From Acidobacteria bacterium RIFCSPLOWO2_12_FULL_66_21 (GTDB lineage: Bacteria > Acidobacteriota > Vicinamibacteria > Vicinamibacterales > 2-12-FULL-66-21): a DNA stretch of 32,486 nt. Under the pieces are notes generated by a model, which saw nothing but the letters and a program-made list of their open reading frames with translations, had not been told where the DNA came from and ran no database searches. This document shows positions 7,828 through 17,161 of the stretch, in pieces. The stretch is taken from the NCBI GenBank assembly GCA_001767455.1, contig MELC01000020.1, positions 1 through 32,486 on the forward strand, read 5' to 3'. The position numbers were made by a program, and so were the translations under genes. How positions within the stretch are numbered: position 1 is the stretch's first letter; every line of letters starts with the position of its first letter.

Positions 7828-8452
7828 GCATCGTCGCGCAGCGCCTCGCGCGCATGGGCACACACCATCAGATCAGTGAGGACCGGTTGGCGATCGCGAA
7901 CTTGACGAGCGCTTTGCTGCCGTCGAGGCTGAGCTTGCCGCTGATCCCGGCGCGGTGATGTTCAATGGTCCGGACGCTGTCGCACGGTGTCTCGGCGATT
8001 TCGCGGCTGGTCCGGCTTCAGCCCCTGCGGCGTGTCATGAGCACCGCAGCAGATCAGGGCTGGTGTACTGCCGACGGGCATACACCGCGCGCACGCAGGG
8101 GCCCGCGACAATTGGCGGGTGTTCAAAATTGAACAGAAGTGCCGTGGCCTCTCTGGGATACTGCGTTCCCTAAAAAGTGGACCAGGCCAGACGACCGACG
8201 GCGCTGGCACCAAATGATCATGTGATGGTGGCAGAGCGGGCGGTGCGCGACACAAACTGCGCAGCGGACCTGCTCTTATATCGGGGTCACGAAAGGACTG
8301 CTCGATAGCATGCCGTTCGGACCGCATGTCTTTGTCGACGCCGCACGGCGAACATTCGCTTCAGTCAGTTAGTCACGCGCCCTCTCTATTGCCTTCGGCT
8401 CGGTCGTTGAAACGGCGGCGGCGAGCACGCTTCTGGCTCTACGGGAGCAGTC
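7828..8452. other. Gene-free stretch between the catabolic operon and the five-gene cluster
   Basis: No intact gene is visible on either strand. The left third holds a decayed LuxR-type regulator end (see separate entry). Further right there is a 6-bp inverted repeat GTTCAA-AA-TTGAAC at 8121-8134, a weak hairpin CCCGC/GCGGG at 8102-8119, and TTATAT at 8275-8280 without a convincing -35 element. The promoter of the five-gene cluster should lie in the last 200 bases, but I cannot place it. Confidence 0.6.
7868..8014 (-). pseudogene. 3' relic of a LuxR-type (HTH) response regulator
   Basis: Read on the minus strand, 48 codons encode the second half of a LuxR helix-turn-helix: TSREIAE, then SVRTIEHHRA (the recognition-helix region of this family) and the end KLSLDGSKALVKFAIANRS before a TGA at 7870-7868. 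Reading upstream in the same frame, a TGA stop appears at 8020-8018, and the receiver domain and first HTH helices are absent from the following bases in any frame. It is therefore a truncated, frameshifted remnant of a NarL/FixJ-family regulator, not a gene. It marks a place where sequence was lost or replaced, directly beside the start of the large cluster. Confidence 0.72.
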
Positions 8453-10522
8453 ATGGCAAATTCTGGCGTTGCGGGCATCATCACCGACGATGCGGGAGCT
8501 CCGCTCAGCGGAGCCTTCGTGGGCGCCTTTGACACTGACGGGCTCTTTGGAGATCGACTGCTTCGTGATTCGGGGGCACCACTCGCCGCCCCGTTTGCCG
8601 GGTTCGTCCGATCCGCGGCAGACGGCTCTTTTGTCATCTCCTACACGGCCGGCAAGTACACCCTTCAGGTTCGTGTTTTCAGCCACAACAAGCGTCTCCT
8701 CGGCAGCGCGCCGGTCGTGCCGGGAGCCACGAGTCCTCTCGTGACGCTCGCAGCGCCCATCAGAGTGAACGCGGCCGCGGTGACCGCGGCCGCGGCGACC
8801 GGATGGCTGGTTGCCGACGGTGCGTTCCCAACTGCAATTACCGGTTCGAACGTCGACTTCCGGATCGACAACCAGGAATGCTGGGACGAGGTCATCACGG
8901 CGGTCGATGCTGCGGCAACGTCGATTCATTGGATGCTCTTCTACCTCGACATCGGCAAGTGTGTCTTCAGGTTCGATGCCACGAACGTGCCCGCCACCGG
9001 CGGGCGACTGGAAGAGGCATTAAAGGCTGCCGCCCAAAGAAACGTGGTGGTCCGACTGGTCTGCAACGATCTGATTTATAGCAGGCCGAAGGTCGAGGCG
9101 GAAGGTCGCATCGTGCGCTCGCTTCCGTACCCCGTTCACACAGCGAAGCAGGTTGAAGCCTGGTTCGCCCAGAACGCGCCAGCCGTACAGGTTCGCCGGC
9201 TGAAGACTCCGGCCTACATCCCGATACACACGAAATTCGTGGTGATCGACAACTCCAAGGCATTCATCTTTGGCTCGCCATTCGTGCAGGACTACTACGA
9301 CGATTCGCGCCACGCGATCGACAACCCCAGGCACGGCGATTTCTGCAACGTGCCGTGTCAATCCCATGGCATCAAGCAGCCGACACACGACGTCAGCCTG
9401 TTCGTGACTGGAGCAGTTCTCGGGCCGCTCAACGAGACCTTCGCATTGCACTGGAACGCCGCGAAGGCGTCCGGCGAGCCGGACCTGCCGCCGATCGCGC
9501 CGCCTTCGCCCGTGGCTTCGAACGGCACGGTGCAGATCACCCGGACGTTGGCTGGCAACGGGCGCTTCCCAGCCTTCCCTCGCGGCGAAACAACCATCCT
9601 CGATTCCTATCTGCGCGCGATCGGCAAGGCCTCGGACTTCATCTATCTCGAGAACCAGTACTTCACCTGTGAAGAGATCGCCGATGCACTCATCCTGGCG
9701 GTCAAAACGAAACCAGATCTCAACGTCATCTTTCTTACGAATAACGCGGTCGACATTCCCGGATACAAGAAGTGGCAGCCGGCCACCATCTTGCGGGTTC
9801 GTTCAGAGCTCACCGAAGAGGAATTCGGACGGGTGGGCTTCTTCACGCTTTGGAGCCACGAACCCCCCCTGACCACCGGCGGCAAGACGCGGATCTGCAG
9901 AAACTATGTGCACTCGAAAGTGGCTATCGTCGACGACTTGTGGGCCACCGTCGGTTCGGCCAATCTCGACGGCGACTCGCTCGCGTTCAGCCAGAATTCC
10001 GTCCGGGACAGCTACTGGTTCGTCGGGGGAGAGTTCGGGCTTCGGCAGGAGGGCACCCTCACCGAAAACCGCGAGAGCGAGACGAACCTCGTCGTCTACA
10101 ACGGAGTCGACGGCCAGCCTTCGAGCACCCTTCCCGCCGAGTTGCGCCGCCGCCTCTGGGCCGAGCACCTGGGGCTGGCCACGTCGGCGACGGATGCGAC
10201 TCCCAACCCGCAGCACCCGCTTCTCGCGACGAAACCCGACACCGGCTGGCTCAAGCTGTGGCGGATTCGAGCTACCGAGAAGGTCAACAAGTTGAAAGCC
10301 GCCGTCCCCACGGTGGGGGTGACTCGCGTGCTGCCGTATCCCACAAGGCTGGATATGGACACCGATTGGCCGGCCTTCGAGGCGCGACTGGATTGGCACG
10401 TAGAACTTCAAGACCCGCAGTCGTATCTCGAGGCTTTCAGCATCGACGTTTCCAAGCTTGCTCTGTTAAAGCACTATCGACGCTTTTCGTGGGACACGAA
10501 GACGTGGGTGGATGACGAATGA
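8453..10522 (+). CDS. Phospholipase D-like protein with N-terminal beta-sandwich; first gene of the five-gene cluster
   Basis: A 689-residue PLD-superfamily protein. Two HKD motifs are intact: IHTKFVVID (His259, Lys261, Asp266, then FGSPF) and VHSKVAIVD (His487, Lys489, Asp494, then GSANLDGDS 501-509). The segment YLENQYF (399-404) before the second motif is also typical of PLD enzymes acting on phosphodiesters. Residues 1-105 form a separate transthyretin-like domain (GVAGIITDDAGAPLSGA, then DGSFVISY and AGKYTLQVRVF). No signal peptide is present. The ATG at 8453 has GGAG 5 bp upstream. The stop overlaps the start of the DUF6603 gene (ATGA). The family hydrolyses phospholipids or nucleic acids or transfers phosphatidyl groups; the substrate here is unknown. 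It is the only recognisable enzyme of the cluster. Confidence 0.9.
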   Translation: MANSGVAGIITDDAGAPLSGAFVGAFDTDGLFGDRLLRDSGAPLAAPFAGFVRSAADGSFVISYTAGKYTLQVRVFSHNKRLLGSAPVVPGATSPLVTLAAPIRVNAAAVTAAAATGWLVADGAFPTAITGSNVDFRIDNQECWDEVITAVDAAATSIHWMLFYLDIGKCVFRFDATNVPATGGRLEEALKAAAQRNVVVRLVCNDLIYSRPKVEAEGRIVRSLPYPVHTAKQVEAWFAQNAPAVQVRRLKTPAYIPIHTKFVVIDNSKAFIFGSPFVQDYYDDSRHAIDNPRHGDFCNVPCQSHGIKQPTHDVSLFVTGAVLGPLNETFALHWNAAKASGEPDLPPIAPPSPVASNGTVQITRTLAGNGRFPAFPRGETTILDSYLRAIGKASDFIYLENQYFTCEEIADALILAVKTKPDLNVIFLTNNAVDIPGYKKWQPATILRVRSELTEEEFGRVGFFTLWSHEPPLTTGGKTRICRNYVHSKVAIVDDLWATVGSANLDGDSLAFSQNSVRDSYWFVGGEFGLRQEGTLTENRESETNLVVYNGVDGQPSSTLPAELRRRLWAEHLGLATSATDATPNPQHPLLATKPDTGWLKLWRIRATEKVNKLKAAVPTVGVTRVLPYPTRLDMDTDWPAFEARLDWHVELQDPQSYLEAFSIDVSKLALLKHYRRFSWDTKTWVDDE

Positions 10523-13500
10523 CCACGTCCCTCGACAAGCTCGCCGAGACGGTTGCGCTCGCGCTGGTCCCGCTCGGAGAGATGGCCGGGCAGCCCGACA
10601 CGGTCGAAAGTGCGCTCGCAAGCATGGGGTTCGCGCCACCACCTGGCGTCAATCTCGGAACGGTACTCGCGCTCAACCCCACTCCCGTCATCGACAAGCT
10701 CGAAATCCTGCTGCGCTCGACGCCGGAAGAGCAGAAAGACAGCTCGATCATGGGCGGGCGCGCCGCCGATCTGGTCCTGGCTGTCGCCGAGCTGCTCGAG
10801 GCCATCACGCAGTTCGCAAACGACTTGCCGACGACCCTGGCGGCGGCGGGCGACTACGTCACGAAGACCGACATCACCAACGAGCTGCCGCGACGGCTGC
10901 TCGATCTGCTCGTGGTCGGCGCCGTTGGACAAGTCAGTCCCACTGCCGCCTTCGTCTTTCGCACCCTCGGCCTCTTCGGGTACGACCCGTACCCGGCTGG
11001 GCCCTCCATCTACCAACTCGCGCATCGTCGAACGGTCGTCAGGTACGAGCGCCTCCAGGATTTGTTTTCGAATCCCGGCAAGCTTTTCGTCGACGAATAC
11101 GGCTGGAGCACGGCGTCGTTCGACGCCGAAGCGCTGCTCACGAACATCGGGCTGCTCGTTCAGTCGCTCGGGATGCGGCCACTGGTCCGCGACATGCCTC
11201 AGGCGGTTGAGGAGGCGCTGACCGGCCAGCCGATGCCGGGTGCCGTCAGCGATCCCAGTTCACAGTTGCTCTTGCCGATGACGATTCACGGCGGCCCCTT
11301 GGCCGTCGATGTCGCCCTCTCTCTGCACCGGCTGCGGCCAACGTCAGTCAACGGCTCGGATGCCGGGCTCGAGCTGGCCGCGCTCGTCTCCGGTGCCGCA
11401 GACGTCAGCATCCCCCTCTCCACCAATCTGGCGCTGCGTCTCGATGCCAGCCTCGATCTCGGCGCGGGTGTCGGCGTCGCTCTCCGTCCGACGGGTGCCG
11501 AGCTGCGCACCGGGTTTCTCAGCGGGGGAATGCCAGGCGCAGGCGCGTCCGGACGTCTGGGAATCGGCCTGCATCGCGCACGCGCGGACGGCAAGCCTTC
11601 GCAGATTCTCTCCGCCTCCGGAGGGACCCGCATGGAGGCGACCGACATCTTCTTCGAGGTTGGATGCGGGCTGGCGATCGGAAAAAGCCCCGATCCGTAC
11701 ATCGTGGCGGCCGTGGTCGGCGGGCACATCGTCATCGCGCTCGGCGGCGCGGACGGGTTTCTCAGCAAAATCCTGCCGGCGGGAGGAATTGAATCGCGCT
11801 TCGATCTCAAGGTGCACTGGTCGCAGGTTCAGGGTCTGCGGTTCGAGGGCTCCGGGATGCTGGAGATTGCCATTCCGGTGCACGAGACATTGGGACCCTT
11901 CAAGCTCGACGTCATCACGATTGGCCTCGGCTCGATGCAGGGCGGGCTGCGGCTCACGGCCTCCGCAACCGGCGGAATTGCCCTGGGACCGGTGCAGTCG
12001 ACGATTGAGAAAGTGGGCATCAGCGGCAATCTGAAGTTCGTCGCCGGCAATCTCGGGAATGCTGATTTTTCACTGGGCTTCAAGCCGCCGAACGGAGTCG
12101 GGCTCAAGATCGAGGCCGAGGCGGTGACAGGTGGCGGGTATCTCTATTTCGATTTCGATCAGGAATCGTACGCGGGCGTCGCGCAGGTCAAGATCAAGGA
12201 CTTGATCGATATCAAGCTGATCGGACTGCTGACGACCCGGCTGCCCGAGCTCCCCCCGGGGCAGAAGGGCTTCTCGCTCCTGCTCATCGTGTCGGCCGAG
12301 TTCTCGCCGATCACGCTGGCGTTCGGCTTCACGTTGAATGGCGTCGGTGGGCTGATCGGCATCAATCGCAAGATGATGCTCGAGCCGTTGCGCGCCGGCG
12401 TCAAGAGCCGGACGCTGAACTCGATTCTCTTCCCGCAGGATCCGGTTGGACGCGCGACGCAGATCATCAGCGATCTCAAGACCATCTTCCCGCCGGCGCT
12501 GAACCGATTCGTGCTCGGTCCGATGGTCAAGATCGGATGGGGCTCGCCCTCCCTGCTCACGATGGAGATCGGGATCATGATCGAGATCCCGATGCCGGTG
12601 CAGATCGCGCTGTTGGGCATCCTCTCGCTGGAGTTGCCCAACCCGAAGGCGCCGCTCGTTGTCATCCACATGGACATCCTGGGCACGCTCGACGTCGCTC
12701 GGTGCGATGTCTCGATCGTTGCGACGGTGTACGACTCGCGCATCCTGGTGTTCACGCTCACCGGCGACATGGCGATGCGTTTGAACTGGGGCGAGAGTCC
12801 CGAGTTCATCCTCTCGATTGGTGGATTCAACCCGCGCTTCCCGGCGCCGGCGAATTTCCCTCCACTCGGGCGGCTCGCGCTGTCGTTGGCAGCCGGAGAG
12901 AACCCACGGCTCCGTCTCGAGACGTACATCGCGGTCACATCGAATTCGTTCCAGATGGGTGCCAAGGTCGACATCTTTGCATCCACCGACATCGTTATTG
13001 TCGGCAAGCTGACCGCCAGCGCGTATCTCGGGTTCGACTTGCTCTTCCAGTTCGATCCGTTCCATTTCATCGCCGAGCTCTATGGCGGCGCTGACATCCA
13101 GCGCAACGGCAAGTCCATCATTTCGGCCGACCTGCACCTCACGCTGGATGGGCCCGGACCGTTCCACGCCCTTGGCACCGCTTCGGTCAACTTCCTCGGC
13201 AGGCATGAGATCGCCTTCCAGGCGACGATCGGAGAGGCGCAGGCGCCAGAACCGCTGCCTGTCAGCCAGCCGCTGGCGCTGCTGCGCACGGCTCTTGCCG
13301 ACGCGCGCAACTGGAGCGTCGTGCTGCCGGCGCAGCAGGGCGTACCCGTGACGCTGCGGGAGCGGGATCCCGCTGGCGTCGCGCTGCTGCATCCCTTCGG
13401 CGGCGTGAAGTCGCGGCAGACCGTGGTCCCGCTGAACACCGCGATCGAGCGGTTCGGCAACACCGCACCTGATTTCACCGGGCCATTCGTCATCGAGAAG

Positions 13501-14037
13501 ATCGCGCTGCGGGGCACGTCCAAGGTCGTGCAGAAGCCTTCGAGCTTCGTGAAGGAACGCTTCGCTCCCGGACAGTACTTCTCGATGTCGGACGAAGAGA
13601 AGATCTCGCGACCGTCGTTCGAGGTGCGCGATGCCGGCGTCGAGCTGACGTGGCAGCACTTCGACACCGGTGACGCCTTCGATACCGGCCCTGCGATCGC
13701 GGCGGCGTGGGAATACGACACGATAGAAATCGACGTCAAGGACCGCACGCGTGCGAGCGCGATGACGACGGTGACGCCTGCGCTGGCGGGCAGCTGGCTT
13801 GCCGGCTCGGTGAGCCGACAGGCGCGGCTGGCCGAGCCGGGCAGCGCACGCTATGTCGGCACCCGACGCAGGATGACCGTCGCGGATACGGCATATGTCC
13901 TGATTGACGTGAGGACCGGCGTCATCGCGCCAGCCGTGAGTGCCGCGCCGGTCACGTACACCGATGCCCTGGCGGCACGTGACGGAGCGTCGAATCTGAA
14001 GGTCGTCGGCCAGCACGAGGAGCGCGCGAATGACTGA
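10519..14037 (+). CDS. DUF6603-type large beta-rich protein
   Basis: A 1172-residue protein that I recognise as DUF6603-like; the function of that family is not known. The first 240 residues are helical (LDKLAETVALALVPLGE onward). From about residue 255 to 920 the chain is a long series of alternating-hydrophobic strands rich in Gly: VTGGGYLYFDFDQESYAGVA near 535-555, FSLLLIVSAEFSPITLAFGF near 584-604, LFPQDPVGRATQIISDL near 637-655 and FTLTGDMAMRLNWG near 745-760. The C-terminal 230 residues are more mixed. There is no signal peptide or clear membrane helix. The ATG at 10519 overlaps the PLD-like stop and has GGTGG 7 bp upstream. The strand pattern resembles an elongated beta-sheet or groove; a lipid-handling role next to a PLD-like enzyme is possible but unproven. 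Confidence 0.8.
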   Translation: MTTSLDKLAETVALALVPLGEMAGQPDTVESALASMGFAPPPGVNLGTVLALNPTPVIDKLEILLRSTPEEQKDSSIMGGRAADLVLAVAELLEAITQFANDLPTTLAAAGDYVTKTDITNELPRRLLDLLVVGAVGQVSPTAAFVFRTLGLFGYDPYPAGPSIYQLAHRRTVVRYERLQDLFSNPGKLFVDEYGWSTASFDAEALLTNIGLLVQSLGMRPLVRDMPQAVEEALTGQPMPGAVSDPSSQLLLPMTIHGGPLAVDVALSLHRLRPTSVNGSDAGLELAALVSGAADVSIPLSTNLALRLDASLDLGAGVGVALRPTGAELRTGFLSGGMPGAGASGRLGIGLHRARADGKPSQILSASGGTRMEATDIFFEVGCGLAIGKSPDPYIVAAVVGGHIVIALGGADGFLSKILPAGGIESRFDLKVHWSQVQGLRFEGSGMLEIAIPVHETLGPFKLDVITIGLGSMQGGLRLTASATGGIALGPVQSTIEKVGISGNLKFVAGNLGNADFSLGFKPPNGVGLKIEAEAVTGGGYLYFDFDQESYAGVAQVKIKDLIDIKLIGLLTTRLPELPPGQKGFSLLLIVSAEFSPITLAFGFTLNGVGGLIGINRKMMLEPLRAGVKSRTLNSILFPQDPVGRATQIISDLKTIFPPALNRFVLGPMVKIGWGSPSLLTMEIGIMIEIPMPVQIALLGILSLELPNPKAPLVVIHMDILGTLDVARCDVSIVATVYDSRILVFTLTGDMAMRLNWGESPEFILSIGGFNPRFPAPANFPPLGRLALSLAAGENPRLRLETYIAVTSNSFQMGAKVDIFASTDIVIVGKLTASAYLGFDLLFQFDPFHFIAELYGGADIQRNGKSIISADLHLTLDGPGPFHALGTASVNFLGRHEIAFQATIGEAQAPEPLPVSQPLALLRTALADARNWSVVLPAQQGVPVTLRERDPAGVALLHPFGGVKSRQTVVPLNTAIERFGNTAPDFTGPFVIEKIALRGTSKVVQKPSSFVKERFAPGQYFSMSDEEKISRPSFEVRDAGVELTWQHFDTGDAFDTGPAIAAAWEYDTIEIDVKDRTRASAMTTVTPALAGSWLAGSVSRQARLAEPGSARYVGTRRRMTVADTAYVLIDVRTGVIAPAVSAAPVTYTDALAARDGASNLKVVGQHEERAND

Positions 14038-17000
14038 TCTCGTGTTTCTGCCCTGGGCCCGGCGTGGATTCGCGCGCGCAATCGCGCCGACGAGAAGCCA
14101 GGCCACCCGCGCCAACCCACCCATTACCCTCGACGTCTCGCTGACCGCCGACTCCGCGGGCGCCGTCGCGACGTCGGCGCATCTGCTCGGACCGGGCGAC
14201 GTGGTGGGCATCGACCTGCGGCAGGTCCTCAAGACCGATCCACCGTCCAACAGCTTCGACTTCGAGCCGAACTATCTCGCGTCGATCGAGTTCAAAGCGG
14301 CGGACCTTCCATGGATGTTCACGCCATGGACGCATGACAGCAATCGATTGGAGCCGTGGATCGCGCTGATCGTGCTGGAAAAACTCTCCGACGACCTGAT
14401 CAAGTCCGACCCGACCCGCCCGCTCCCGTTCGTCACGATCGCGTCGGGCGCAGATCTGCCGAACCTGTCGCAGAGTTGGGCCTGGGCGCACGTGCAGGTC
14501 TCGGGGGCGATCGACCAGGCCGATGCGCGCAGGAAGCTCGAGTCCGCGCCCGAGTCATGCCTGTCGCGGGTGATCTGTCCGCGCCGCCTCGACAGCCGCA
14601 AGATCTACGTAGCGTGCGTCGTTCCCGCGTTCGAAGTCGGCCGGAAGGCGGGGCTCGGCATTCCGCTCGCGGTCTCTGACCTCGAGGGGCAGAAGAGCAC
14701 ACGCTTCGCGTGGACGGCTGCCGACAGCCATTTCGACGTGCCGGTCTATCACTCGTGGGAGTTCGGCACGGGTGCCGGCGGCGACTTCGAGTCGCTCGTC
14801 TGGGACCTGCAGCGACCAAGCGAGCCACACGCCGACGAAATGGCGGGCCTCGGCCGGGTGCCGATGAACGTCGTATCGCCCTCCTGGCCAGCCGTGCCGG
14901 CGGACGCGCCGCCGGTGTTCTTCGAAGGTGCGTTGCAGCCGGTGGCAGCGGTCGCGCCGACCGCGTCGGCACCAGCAGCCTTCACCGCCCGATTGAACGC
15001 CGCGCTCAACACCGCGGTGCCCGGAACCGCGGGCGGCGGCGATCCTGAATTGCCGCTGCCGCCTCCTCTGTACGGCCGATGGCACGCGGGCAGGTCCACT
15101 GTGCCGAAACCGACCGACACGAAGGCGTGGGTCGCCACGCTCAACCTGGATCTCGGGTTGCGCGCCGCCGCAGGGCTGGGTGCGAGGATCGTGGAGGAGC
15201 AACAGGAGTCGTTGATGGCGGCCGCGTGGCAGCAGGTCGGCGAGATCGAGCGTGCCAACCAACTGCTGCGTCAGGGTCAACTGTCGCGATCGGGAAGCGT
15301 GGCGCTGTTCAAAAGCCGGTTCGAGTCGATGGCACCGGCGACGCTGCTTCAGCTTGCAGCCCCTGTGGCGTCGCGGGTGGCCGACCGCTGGTCGAAGTCC
15401 GCGGTGCTCGGCAAGATGCCGAAGGAAACGCTGGCGGCTCACCTGAGCCGGTATGACGTGTCCGGCAGCGTGCTGAGCGCACAGTTCCGCCGCGCGACGC
15501 GGGCACGCGGTCCCCTGGCGCGTCGGTTCGGCCGCGCCGGCGCATGGTCCGCCGCGCTGATCGAGCGCTGGAACGAGGGCGCGATCTCGCCCGACCGCGG
15601 GAGACGCCAGCCGCCTGGAACGTTCACCATCGACGACGTGACGCGCGGCCGCAGCGGACTGCTGCGCGTGTGCCAGTTGAACACGTCGCGTCTCGGAAAC
15701 GAGCGCGCACTCGCCTTCGGTCCATTTGAAGGGGTGAACGCGAAGCTCGCGCCGCTGCTCGAGTCGTTGCCGTCGACGATCGCGGCCGTGGCCCCGTACC
15801 CCGGCCTGGTGGAGGTCGTCAAACGGTTCGCAGGCAGTGCAACGAGGCTGCAGCGTGCGGCGCAGGGCCCGCATGTCGATTGGCGTGACGCGCTCGAAGC
15901 GATCCGCGAGCTGATTCTGCTGCAGGCGGCGCTGTTCTCGGCGCTCGGGCGCGCCAGCCTCGGCGTCGCCGCGGCCGCGGACGTGCGGGCGCGATTTGAG
16001 GCGTTTCGCCAATGGATTGCCGCGAGTCTGTTCCCTGCCCCTACGCAGCAGGAATCGCTTCGACTTCAGCGCCAATTCCTGATTGACCTGGCGCTCATCG
16101 ACGCGCAAGCGGGAATGCCGGCCTGCGCGTCCAGACGGCCGTCGCGCAAGCCGAAGCTGGATCTCGAGCACATCGCGGCAGTGCTGCTCAGACGACTCGA
16201 CCCCCGGCACACGATCTCAGCGCACGTGAAAGCGCGCATCGGGATGGGCGGCCGGACGTTCGAGTTTCACACCCGCAGCGACGGCGACGAGCTGGAGCCG
16301 GTGATGGCCGCGCCGCGCTTCGATTTGCCGATGTACAAGCCGCTAGTCGAACTCTCGCCGGAATACTTGCTGCCGGGCATCCAGGGTGTGCCCCGCAATT
16401 CCATCGGTCTGCTCCAGTCGAATCGCCGATTCATCGAAGCCTTCATGGTGGGCCTCAATCATGAGTTGGCGAGCGAGCTGCTGTGGCGGGAATTCCCGAC
16501 GGACCAACGCGGCACGTACTTCCATCACTTTTGGGATACGACGGCGGCCGCGCAACCCGCCGCCGACATCGGCGAGATCAGCGAGTGGACCGGCCTTCCT
16601 CTCGGCGAGAATGTTCCAGCGCAGACCACTGCGAACCCGGCGGTGCTCGTGCTGCGTGGCGATCTCGCGCGCCGGTATCCGCGTGTCCTCATCTTCATGC
16701 AACAGGCAAAGTGGACCGGCACGGGCGCGACGGCGCGGCGCACTCTCGGCACGCAGACCGTACAACCCACCTTCCGCGGGACGCTGCCTCCGGACGTCAC
16801 CTTTCTGGGCTTTCCGGCCCTCGAGGCCATTGCGTTGATCGGCTCGGAGGACCCCAACGCGAACGACCCGGGCTACTTCCTGGTGCTACAGGAACCGATC
16901 GGCGAGCTGCGGTTTGGCTTGAACGAGACGGCGCCCGACCTTCTCGAGAATACCTGGCGCGACCTCGCCTGGCCCAATGTCACCGTCACCAACCACCACC

Positions 17001-17161
17001 TCGATCTCGCCGGCCCGACGGCGCCCGCGGCGCCCACCACCGCAAACAAAGCCGCGTTCGGGATGACGTCAGATGCGGCGCAGATGGCGTACATCCTGTT
17101 GCAGCGTCCGGTGCGCGTGGCGCTGCACGCGAGCGATCTCATCATGGCGGGTGCCCAATGA
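14030..17161 (+). CDS. Uncharacterised 1043-aa cluster protein (PWIALIVL / GLNHELASELLWREFPTDQRG family)
   Basis: No function can be assigned. The protein has strongly conserved-looking blocks: PWIALIVLEKL near residue 109, SRVICPRRLDSRKIYVA and VPAFEVGRKAGLG near 179-210, PPLYGRWHAG near 346, a helical stretch QESLMAAAWQQVGEIERANQ near 390-410, FMVGLNHELASELLWREFP near 808-826 followed by TDQRGTYFHHFWD, and VLVLRGDLARRYPRVLIFMQ in the last fifth. From memory, similar blocks occur in hypothetical proteins of unrelated phyla in comparable neighbourhoods; that is recall, not a search. No signal peptide, membrane segment or catalytic motif is evident. The start overlaps the DUF6603 stop by 8 bases and has GAGGAG 7 bp upstream. 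The stop overlaps the giant gene start (ATGA). Confidence 0.8.
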   Translation: MTDLVFLPWARRGFARAIAPTRSQATRANPPITLDVSLTADSAGAVATSAHLLGPGDVVGIDLRQVLKTDPPSNSFDFEPNYLASIEFKAADLPWMFTPWTHDSNRLEPWIALIVLEKLSDDLIKSDPTRPLPFVTIASGADLPNLSQSWAWAHVQVSGAIDQADARRKLESAPESCLSRVICPRRLDSRKIYVACVVPAFEVGRKAGLGIPLAVSDLEGQKSTRFAWTAADSHFDVPVYHSWEFGTGAGGDFESLVWDLQRPSEPHADEMAGLGRVPMNVVSPSWPAVPADAPPVFFEGALQPVAAVAPTASAPAAFTARLNAALNTAVPGTAGGGDPELPLPPPLYGRWHAGRSTVPKPTDTKAWVATLNLDLGLRAAAGLGARIVEEQQESLMAAAWQQVGEIERANQLLRQGQLSRSGSVALFKSRFESMAPATLLQLAAPVASRVADRWSKSAVLGKMPKETLAAHLSRYDVSGSVLSAQFRRATRARGPLARRFGRAGAWSAALIERWNEGAISPDRGRRQPPGTFTIDDVTRGRSGLLRVCQLNTSRLGNERALAFGPFEGVNAKLAPLLESLPSTIAAVAPYPGLVEVVKRFAGSATRLQRAAQGPHVDWRDALEAIRELILLQAALFSALGRASLGVAAAADVRARFEAFRQWIAASLFPAPTQQESLRLQRQFLIDLALIDAQAGMPACASRRPSRKPKLDLEHIAAVLLRRLDPRHTISAHVKARIGMGGRTFEFHTRSDGDELEPVMAAPRFDLPMYKPLVELSPEYLLPGIQGVPRNSIGLLQSNRRFIEAFMVGLNHELASELLWREFPTDQRGTYFHHFWDTTAAAQPAADIGEISEWTGLPLGENVPAQTTANPAVLVLRGDLARRYPRVLIFMQQAKWTGTGATARRTLGTQTVQPTFRGTLPPDVTFLGFPALEAIALIGSEDPNANDPGYFLVLQEPIGELRFGLNETAPDLLENTWRDLAWPNVTVTNHHLDLAGPTAPAAPTTANKAAFGMTSDAAQMAYILLQRPVRVALHASDLIMAGAQ

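Noticed and set aside
8102-8134. Small hairpin and GTTCAA/TTGAAC inverted repeat as cluster operator or terminator
   Set aside because: Arms are only 5-6 bp and there is no promoter element close enough; listed only as content of the gene-free stretch.
8161-8185. CCCTAAAAAGTGGACCA, reminiscent of insertion-sequence ends
   Set aside because: No matching inverted copy, target-site duplication or transposase remnant can be found nearby, so an IS relic cannot be supported.
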